In this document: one piece after another, positions 7,072 through 12,795 of the stretch
Position numbering within the stretch: position 1 is the stretch's first letter
Layout: every line of letters begins with the position of its first letter
NCBI GenBank assembly: GCA_964586765.1
Contig: CAZPHN010000047.1
Coordinates: forward strand, 1 to 14,394
Direction: 5' to 3'
Source: UBA3263 sp964586765
GTDB lineage: Bacteria > Bacteroidota > Bacteroidia > Bacteroidales > Muribaculaceae
DNA: 14,394 bases
Program-made: the position numbers and the translations under genes
The notes under the pieces: model-generated
Database searches by the model: none
What the model saw: only the letters and a program-made list of their open reading frames with translations
Told to the model about the DNA's origin: nothing

Positions 7072-10000
7072 ATGAATTTTTCATCCCTGCGAGCTTACGC
7101 ATTAGCTCTGCTTCTGGGTGCGGTTGTCTGTTCCGTCGGAGCACAGAACGTAATTTTCCCGGGAGAAACGCAGCCCGGCACAGCACTTATTGCTGAAACC
7201 GATGGCGTTTACACCTTGAGCAACAATTTAATTTCCGTTTCATTCATCAAAGACGGCTCGACCCTTAAATTCGGCGGATGTCCCGCATTAAATCTGCTTT
7301 CCGGTTCCGAACTGTTTGTCCTTAATCTGGGCAACGGAACGTCAGTTCCCGCATCATCAATGACCCTGAAAGCGATCGATACTGAAGTTCTGGCAGCCAA
7401 TCCGGAGTCATTCAAAGGGGCGGAGAAGTTTGCCGGTCAGGCAATCACCGCGGAATTCGAGGGCAACGGACTTAACGTAAGCTGGCGCGCGGTCCTTCGC
7501 GACGGTTCACACTATTTCCGCACCGAAATGGCTATAACTCCGGTAAGCAATGACGTCAACATGAAGTCAATCGTAGCCTTGCTCTATGATGTCAAAAACG
7601 TTGAAGGTCATCCCGCACCGGCAGTTGTAGGCAACACTCGTGGTGCAGTCATTGCCAATGACATAATGTTTGCCGGAGTTGAAACCCCCATGGCAAAAAA
7701 TACTGTCGTTTCCGCCACTTCCGGACTCGACACCTTTACCCCCACATCATGGACCCCCGAGTCTTTTATCTGGACACCCGGCAGTGAAACTCCTGCCGCC
7801 ATTCTCGGACTCAAGACGCTTTCAGACAACAAGACCATCACCGCCGACAATGTTGTCGGTACCCGCGGCTACCTCACATTCCGTCAAGCCGGCGAGCAGA
7901 CCATCACTTTCCAGTATTCCAGCGGCAGCCATCGCCTGAACATTGTCGGTGTTGACGTTTGCGACCCTCAGACCGGAGCAGTCGTAGCCTCCGACTATCA
8001 CGCCGGCTTTACCGGCGGTCAGAAGCAAAATAACGTCTATACGCTCAATATTCCTCAAGCAGGAAGCTTCATTGTCCGTTATTTCATCGAAACGCTCACC
8101 GAAACTATAACATCATCAGGTAATATCACTTACAGCGGCAAAATCTCTGTTCCAGAAGTTTTATTCGGCGAAGACCCCGCTGCCGGTAAACCCGCGTCAG
8201 TACGCCGCGTGCTCTCGTCAACGGAAAACACCGTTCTTGAAGAAGGCGAGACCGAATCAGACTCATGGACCGGCACAAGCTGGACCAAGACGGGCGAAGA
8301 AAACGTGCCTGCCCGCATTAAGGAATTGGGTGTAACTCTTTCCAACGTGCGCCAGATGGAACGCAAAATCTCCTTCCGCGAGACCGCAACTCTGACCGTT
8401 GAATTTGCCTATACCTCCGGCAACCACCGCATTGACGTATGTGGTGTTGACCTTGTAGATGGTGACGGCAACGTAGTTGTCAACGACTACCATACCGGCT
8501 ATTCCGGCAATAATAAGGAGAACAATATCTACACGCTCGAAGTACCTCACACCGGCGACTTCACTATCCGCTACTTCGCCCATAACGCCGATAATGCTCT
8601 CAGCACAAACGGCAACATCAACCTCTCATATAGCAAAGTATACTATATTTATCTCCCGATTCCCGAGTCACAGGTAATTCAGGGTCTATGGAGCCGTCCC
8701 GTCACCCTCACTGCAGGTAAGACCTGGAACGTAAGCGCAGTTGTCGGCGTCATTGCGCCTGACCAAGCGCGCCGCTCGGTTGCCGCCTATGTTGAGCGCG
8801 AGCGTGCCGTTGCATGGCGTCCATTCCCGATGTACAACTCATGGTTTGAGCTTAATATAAACCGCAAGGATGACCCAACCTATAATACCCACATGAAAGT
8901 CGATGACTGCCTCAAGGTTGTCAACCAGTGGAAAGAAAAGCTTTACAAACCCTATGGCGCAAACATCAGCGCATTCCTTTGGGATGACGGATGGGATGAA
9001 TGGGGCATTTGGGATTTCAACAAGAACTTCCCCAACGGCTTTACTGAAATCGACGAAGCCGCAACCGCAATGAACACCGGCATCGGCACATGGCTCGGAC
9101 CGGTAGGTGGCTATGGAACCAGCGGCAACCGTCGTCGCGCTTACTGGAGCGACAAGGGCGGAATGCAGCTGAGCAACCCGGCATACTACGAATTGTTCCT
9201 CAACTCATGTACCCGCATGATTAACGACTATGATTTCCGTATCTTCAAGTTCGACGGCATCAGCAGCACATTTGCCGCTTACGGTCCCGACCCCAATAAT
9301 GAGGAAGGCGCGGAGGGCATCATCGACATCGAAAAGCGTCTGCGCGAAATCAAACCTGACATTTTCCTGAACACCACCGTGGGCACATGGGCATCCCCCT
9401 TCTGGTATACCGTAGCTGACTGCACATGGCGTCAAGAAAACGACTACGGCAAAGCCGGCAATAACTCGATTGACCGCGAGCAGTGGATTACATACCGCGA
9501 CCGTCTCATCTATCAGAACTACGTCACCGGTTCACCTCTCTGCCCCATCAATTCAATCATGAACCACGGCTTTATCCTGACCGAGCATGAAAATCCATGT
9601 AAATACAGCCAGAACTATAATGCCGTGCTCCGCGAACTGCGCTGCGCCTTTGTCAGCGGTGCGACAATGGTTGAACTCTATGCTGACTATCCGCTGCTCA
9701 ACAAGATTTCAGGAGACGGCACGAAAGGCAAACTTTGGGAAGACATTGCTGAATGTATCTTCTGGCAGCAAAACAATGCCGACGTCCTTCCCGACATCCA
9801 CTGGGTGGGCGGCAACCCTTGGACCGGCTCCAAGCATGAAATCTACGGCTGGGCATCATGGAACGGCGTCAAGTCAACCCTCGCACTCCGCAATGGTGAC
9901 AACAACGCCCAGACATTTAAAACAACCCTCCGTCAAGCACTCGAAATTCCCGCTCACGTCAAAGGTTCCATCAGACTGAAATCCTCCTTCAAGGTTCAGG

Positions 10001-10284
10001 CTGCACTCGAAGGGATGCCCGAATTAGACACTCCTATCGACATTGATAAGGAACTGACCCTCGTTCTTCCCGGCTCAAGCGTTTACTGCTTTGACGGTAT
10101 CGAAGCAAATACCGAATGGCCTGTTTACCCGGATCCCGTCATTCCCGGCGATGAAGAAGACTCCATCAGCGAAATCACCACAGAGCCCACGGACGCTACC
10201 ATCTACGACCTTCAGGGTCGCCGCGTCATTAATCCTACCACTCCCGGTCTCTACATCCGCTCCGGTCGAGTAGTCCGTCTCTAA
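7072..10284 (+). CDS. Secreted clan GH-D-like glycoside hydrolase (alpha-galactosidase-type barrel) with duplicated accessory modules
   Basis: A 1070-residue exported protein. A signal peptide covers about residues 1-24 (cleavage after SVGA). A beta-rich N-terminal domain follows (about 28-205), then two copies of one module (about 222-350 and 399-520) sharing SG(S/N)HR, GVD, DY, G..K.NN.YTL and RYF motifs. The catalytic barrel runs from about 580 to 950. It contains WDDGW (637-641), a FPNGF segment, FKFDG with aspartate 728 as probable nucleophile, and WRQENDYG with aspartate 791 as a candidate acid/base. This order resembles GH36/GH27 enzymes, so cleavage of alpha-galactosidic or alpha-N-acetylgalactosaminidic bonds is likely, but the substrate is not determined. 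The end has IYDLQGRRV and LYIRSGRVVRL, like C-terminal sorting tails of type IX secretion cargo in Bacteroidota. It has its own promoter and a hairpin terminator after it. Confidence 0.85.
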   Translation: MNFSSLRAYALALLLGAVVCSVGAQNVIFPGETQPGTALIAETDGVYTLSNNLISVSFIKDGSTLKFGGCPALNLLSGSELFVLNLGNGTSVPASSMTLKAIDTEVLAANPESFKGAEKFAGQAITAEFEGNGLNVSWRAVLRDGSHYFRTEMAITPVSNDVNMKSIVALLYDVKNVEGHPAPAVVGNTRGAVIANDIMFAGVETPMAKNTVVSATSGLDTFTPTSWTPESFIWTPGSETPAAILGLKTLSDNKTITADNVVGTRGYLTFRQAGEQTITFQYSSGSHRLNIVGVDVCDPQTGAVVASDYHAGFTGGQKQNNVYTLNIPQAGSFIVRYFIETLTETITSSGNITYSGKISVPEVLFGEDPAAGKPASVRRVLSSTENTVLEEGETESDSWTGTSWTKTGEENVPARIKELGVTLSNVRQMERKISFRETATLTVEFAYTSGNHRIDVCGVDLVDGDGNVVVNDYHTGYSGNNKENNIYTLEVPHTGDFTIRYFAHNADNALSTNGNINLSYSKVYYIYLPIPESQVIQGLWSRPVTLTAGKTWNVSAVVGVIAPDQARRSVAAYVERERAVAWRPFPMYNSWFELNINRKDDPTYNTHMKVDDCLKVVNQWKEKLYKPYGANISAFLWDDGWDEWGIWDFNKNFPNGFTEIDEAATAMNTGIGTWLGPVGGYGTSGNRRRAYWSDKGGMQLSNPAYYELFLNSCTRMINDYDFRIFKFDGISSTFAAYGPDPNNEEGAEGIIDIEKRLREIKPDIFLNTTVGTWASPFWYTVADCTWRQENDYGKAGNNSIDREQWITYRDRLIYQNYVTGSPLCPINSIMNHGFILTEHENPCKYSQNYNAVLRELRCAFVSGATMVELYADYPLLNKISGDGTKGKLWEDIAECIFWQQNNADVLPDIHWVGGNPWTGSKHEIYGWASWNGVKSTLALRNGDNNAQTFKTTLRQALEIPAHVKGSIRLKSSFKVQAALEGMPELDTPIDIDKELTLVLPGSSVYCFDGIEANTEWPVYPDPVIPGDEEDSISEITTEPTDATIYDLQGRRVINPTTPGLYIRSGRVVRL

Positions 10285-10303
10285 TTCCTCTTCATAAACA
10301 CGA

Positions 10304-10333
10304 CCCCCCGAAATGGTTGAGTCATTTCGGGGG
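10304..10333. terminator. Hairpin terminator between convergent genes
   Basis: An 11-bp perfect stem (10305-10315 paired with 10323-10333, CCCCCGAAATG arm) with a 7-base loop lies 20 bases after the glycoside hydrolase stop and 21 bases before the opposing hydrolase's stop. The flanking T-runs are weak on both sides, so it may serve both genes with moderate efficiency. Confidence 0.8.
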
Positions 10334-10354
10334 TTCGTATTTATAGAAAGTACC

Positions 10355-11185
10355 TTACCAACGTCTTGGACCTCTTGGTCCATGGTGGGGTCTGCTCTTG
10401 CGTTTTGCAGCAGAACCGTCACGCAGGTTAAGACCTTTATAGGCGTTCTTAAGCATTTTTGCCGTCAGGTCAGGCGTAGTGTTTACAGAACGGTTAATAT
10501 TTTGAAGACTATGAGACATCAACCATTCGTAAAATTCAGGCATATATAATATGCGTTCATGTTCACGATGGTTTAATCCTTTTACTTTACTGTAAACAAT
10601 CCTTGATGAGTCATGTTTACGAATAGCCTCCACCATATTATCGGTACGTAAAATCGCTTCCTCGCGGTCGTCTGTTCCGCGGATAACCCAAAGCGGCAAT
10701 TTGCTCAAATCTTCTGCGCGTCCATTCGTAAGTGAGCCTGCTAAAACTATTGCTGCTGCTATTTTATCGTGGTAGGCGGCTGCCAGATCTGCCACACCAT
10801 TCCCTCCCATACTCATTCCGACTGCATAGATGCGATTTTCATCAATATTGTTATTTCCCACGACATAATTGACCACATTCATGACTTTCTCACTATCCCA
10901 GTCGGCACCCGTGGCTTGCGGAGCAACTACGTATGCGTTAATCTTTATTCCAGACTCGATAGCATCTATTGTGCCAAAGTAATCAACAGATTGCAAGTTT
11001 TTTCCACTTGCACTGCGACTATGTAAAGTTATTATCAATGGCTTTGCACTTTTAACGGAATCCGGCGTATATAATATAAAATTATACCCATTTTCTACTT
11101 CATCTGAGTGATAACTGATGCCGCTCTGCGCTGAAACGCCAAAACACAAAGCCATAGCAAAAAAGAACGTCAAAAAATATCTCAT
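10355..11185 (-). CDS. Secreted alpha/beta hydrolase, probable esterase
   Basis: A 276-residue exported protein with a signal peptide (about residues 1-19, hydrophobic FLTFFFAMALCFG, cleavage after SA). The alpha/beta hydrolase core shows LIITLHSRS (50-58) as the oxyanion-side strand, a nucleophile elbow GMSMGG with serine 125, LWVIRGTDD with aspartate 172 or 173 as third triad member, and a histidine in GLNHREHE (206 or 209). This pattern fits the dienelactone hydrolase / LpqC-like and feruloyl or acetyl xylan esterase relatives that often accompany Bacteroidales glycan degradation, but the ester substrate cannot be read from sequence. The C terminus is a basic tail rich in arginine, proline and histidine (about 257-276). 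It is convergent with the glycoside hydrolase and shares its terminator; a functional link in glycan use is an inference. No clear promoter box was found in 11186-11290. Confidence 0.88.
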   Translation of the reverse strand: MRYFLTFFFAMALCFGVSAQSGISYHSDEVENGYNFILYTPDSVKSAKPLIITLHSRSASGKNLQSVDYFGTIDAIESGIKINAYVVAPQATGADWDSEKVMNVVNYVVGNNNIDENRIYAVGMSMGGNGVADLAAAYHDKIAAAIVLAGSLTNGRAEDLSKLPLWVIRGTDDREEAILRTDNMVEAIRKHDSSRIVYSKVKGLNHREHERILYMPEFYEWLMSHSLQNINRSVNTTPDLTAKMLKNAYKGLNLRDGSAAKRKSRPHHGPRGPRRW

Positions 11186-11295
11186 AACTTTAATGTGAAT
11201 ATATTTATATGACTCAGATATATCCTAAGAGTTTAAAAAACATTCCACATTTTTATGCTTAGATAGAGCGTCCCCAACAAAAGAAAGGCTAATTT

Positions 11296-11327
11296 TTTGG
11301 AGAATTGGGAGAGATTTACTAATTTTG
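11296..11327 (+). promoter_or_regulatory. Bacteroidota-type promoter for the structured leader and AAA+ ATPase
   Basis: TTTG at 11296-11299 and TAATTTTG at 11320-11327 are separated by 20 bases, fitting the Bacteroidota consensus TTTG, 19-21 bases, TAnnTTTG. Transcription would begin near 11333-11338, so the transcript would carry a leader of roughly 315 nt before the ATPase start at 11650. The stretch 11186-11295 upstream shows nothing I can identify. Confidence 0.75.
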
Positions 11328-11344
11328 CGGCATAATGGGAAATA

Positions 11345-11356
11345 GCCACTTGTGGC
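11345..11356 (+). other. Small hairpin near the transcript 5' end
   Basis: GCCACTTGTGGC forms a short stem (four or five pairs) just after the predicted transcription start and before the large inverted repeat. It may stabilise the transcript's 5' end; it could also be chance. Confidence 0.35.
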
Positions 11357-11364
11357 ACGACTCA

Positions 11365-11392
11365 TTTTTTACAGTTTAAACACTTCATTTTT
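11365..11392 (+). repeat. Left arm of imperfect inverted repeat
   Basis: A 28-base arm beginning with six T and ACAGTTT. It is complementary to bases 11613-11647 at 27 of 28 positions, apart from a 7-base insertion in the right arm. A match this long is very unlikely by chance even in A/T-rich DNA. Confidence 0.85.
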
Positions 11393-11612
11393 AGCTATGA
11401 AGCATCTACATCTTACAGAAGCTCAGTTCTGCGCCGTTGCTCCTCCGGGGAGCAGGTAGATGTGGTGTGCATAGTAGTATTCCACCAACATTTTTAACCG
11501 CAGAAAGCAATCGTCAGCCATTGCTATGCCTTGTCGCATGGTTTCGGTTGTCGGTCAGGAGCACATTGACATATTGGTGGCGGTTCCGGTGGTAGGTCAC
11601 CGGCTATAACGA

Positions 11613-11647
11613 AAAAATGAATTGTTTAACCATAAAACTGTAAAAAA
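11613..11647 (-). repeat. Right arm of imperfect inverted repeat, next to the ATPase start codon
   Basis: This 35-base arm is complementary to 11365-11392, with an unpaired AACCATA bulge at 11628-11634 and one mismatch at 11622. It ends at the A-run two bases before the ATG at 11650, so pairing would cover the A-rich translation initiation region. Confidence 0.85.
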
Positions 11648-11649
11648 AT

Positions 11650-12723
11650 ATGAAAGAAAAATCATTTCCCATCTCTCTCACTCAGGTTTCCACTAACGCC
11701 CTCAGCAACGATGAGTCTCAGATTATGTCCGATGAAGATCTCGAAAGAGTGCTTAACGAGTTCATATCAACAGAATTATATGACGGCGAAGCGATTGAGG
11801 ACAACACCCCCACACCGGAAAAGCCGGTAGTCATCCCTCCTCGTAAGGTTATTGAAGAACCGGTTTCTATTTTCCAGCCTTTGGAAAACCTGACAGGACT
11901 GCATTCCGTCAGGGAGAAGCTCTTGGCATACGAAAAGTTGGTTATCTTCAACAAGAAACGACAAGACTGTGATTTACCGACCTTAAAACTGCCGCTCCAC
12001 GCAATGTTCTGTGGTTCGCCCGGCACGGGCAAGACCACTGTGGCAAGGCGCATGGGGCTTATGCTGAGACGCGCGGGCGTTTTAAGCAGAGGTCACGTCG
12101 TGGTGAAGGAAAGGGCGACGCTGCTCGGTCCCAACTACAGCATGGAGGAGAAAAACACGCTTGATGCCATAGAGCAGGCTCAGGGCGGCATCCTGTTTAT
12201 TGATGAAGCATATCAACTTTATCAGCCCAACGACCCTCGCGACCCCGGTAAATTCGTTATCGAGACGCTCATGACAGCTCTTGCCGACGAATCAAAGCGT
12301 GACTGGATGCTCATTCTTGCCGGATATACTGATGAGATGAAACGTATGTTTGAAATGAACCCCGGCTTGAAATCCCGCATTCCGGAATCGAATATCTATA
12401 TATTCGATGACTTCACGGAAGAGGAGCTTATGGAAATTGCGGAACGATATCTTGAGCGCAACAGTTACTCGCTGACTGAAGATGCCAGAGCTGCACTTTC
12501 CGAACGGCTCGGTTATGATTATAACACCAGAAACAGGAGTTTCGGAAATGCCCGTCACGTAATAAATCTAATACAGACTGAAATCCTTCCGTCAATGGCA
12601 ACGCGCGTCGTCGACATCGAAAACCCCGACATCGAATCACTGTCATTAATCTGTTCGAGTGATATTCCCAAACCGACAAAACTGATGCAAGAATCACGTT
12701 CAAAAATCGGTTTTCGCGCCTAA
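11650..12723 (+). CDS. CbbX/SpoVK-like AAA+ ATPase
   Basis: A 357-residue soluble protein with one AAA+ module. Visible elements are Walker A GSPGTGKTT (122-130, lysine 128), Walker B ILFIDEAY (aspartate 185, glutamate 186), a sensor-1 region MLILAGYTDEM, the arginine finger in LKSRIP (arginine 243), and sensor 2 in SFGNARHV (arginine 302). The order and the LAGY and GNAR segments place it with CbbX/SpoVK-type ATPases, ring-forming remodelling machines; the Bacteroidota members have no assigned substrate. The first 80 residues or so are acidic and proline-containing, probably flexible, with no domain I recognise. The pore-loop region (about 158-165, LLGPNYSM) departs from the LVGxYxGxT pattern I expect of CbbX. 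No Rubisco or sporulation genes are near. It follows a long structured leader and ends before a bidirectional terminator, so it is probably a single-gene transcript. Confidence 0.9.
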   Translation: MKEKSFPISLTQVSTNALSNDESQIMSDEDLERVLNEFISTELYDGEAIEDNTPTPEKPVVIPPRKVIEEPVSIFQPLENLTGLHSVREKLLAYEKLVIFNKKRQDCDLPTLKLPLHAMFCGSPGTGKTTVARRMGLMLRRAGVLSRGHVVVKERATLLGPNYSMEEKNTLDAIEQAQGGILFIDEAYQLYQPNDPRDPGKFVIETLMTALADESKRDWMLILAGYTDEMKRMFEMNPGLKSRIPESNIYIFDDFTEEELMEIAERYLERNSYSLTEDARAALSERLGYDYNTRNRSFGNARHVINLIQTEILPSMATRVVDIENPDIESLSLICSSDIPKPTKLMQESRSKIGFRA

Positions 12724-12730
12724 TCATATG

Positions 12731-12769
12731 AAAAAAGGAGTGTAACCGCCGGGGCTACACTCCTTTTTT
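12731..12769. terminator. Bidirectional intrinsic terminator between AAA+ ATPase and dnaK
   Basis: A perfect stem GGAGTGTA (12737-12744) with TACACTCC (12756-12763) is flanked by an A-run (12731-12736) and a T-run (12764-12770), which also pair. The loop is 11 bases. The T-run follows the stem on both strands, so it can end transcription of both convergent genes. Confidence 0.93.
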
Positions 12770-12795
12770 TCGTGATTTAGTTTCTGAATTGATTA

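Larger units (their letters stand above)
11365..11648 (+). ncRNA. Candidate structured leader RNA upstream of the AAA+ ATPase, enclosed by a long inverted repeat
   Basis: Two arms of an imperfect inverted repeat enclose about 220 bases. Bases 11365-11377 pair fully with 11635-11647, and 11378-11392 pair with 11613-11627 with one mismatch (C11383 against T11622); a 7-base bulge (11628-11634) interrupts the right arm. Inside, further nested helices can be drawn: CTATG 11395-11399 with 11470-11474; CATCTAC 11403-11409 with 11456-11462; CAGAA 11416-11420 with 11427-11431; GCTCC 11439-11443 with 11449-11453; CCACCAA 11482-11488 with 11574-11580; AACCG 11496-11500 with 11545-11549; AGCAAT 11506-11511 with 11520-11525; ATGC 11526-11529 with 11536-11539; GTCA 11554-11557 with 11567-11570; and CCGGTG 11586-11591 with 11598-11603. 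All are compatible in one fold. The promoter lies just upstream and the ATPase start just downstream, so a cis-regulatory leader is the simplest reading. A separate ncRNA or a small mobile element remains possible. I do not recognise a known class. Confidence 0.6.

Noticed and set aside
11393..11611. Known housekeeping RNAs (tmRNA, RNase P RNA, SRP RNA, 6S RNA) or a common riboswitch.
   Set aside because: I looked for their conserved segments. None is present: the GGTCAGG near 11553 recalls SRP RNA, but the surrounding loop sequences do not fit, and no tag-peptide frame or RNase P core is seen.
11365..11648. Invertible promoter of the Bacteroides phase-variation type.
   Set aside because: The inverted repeats are imperfect with a 7-base bulge, and the only good promoter (11296-11327) lies outside them. 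Inversion would flip the leader and not a promoter. No invertase gene or known invertase site is visible.
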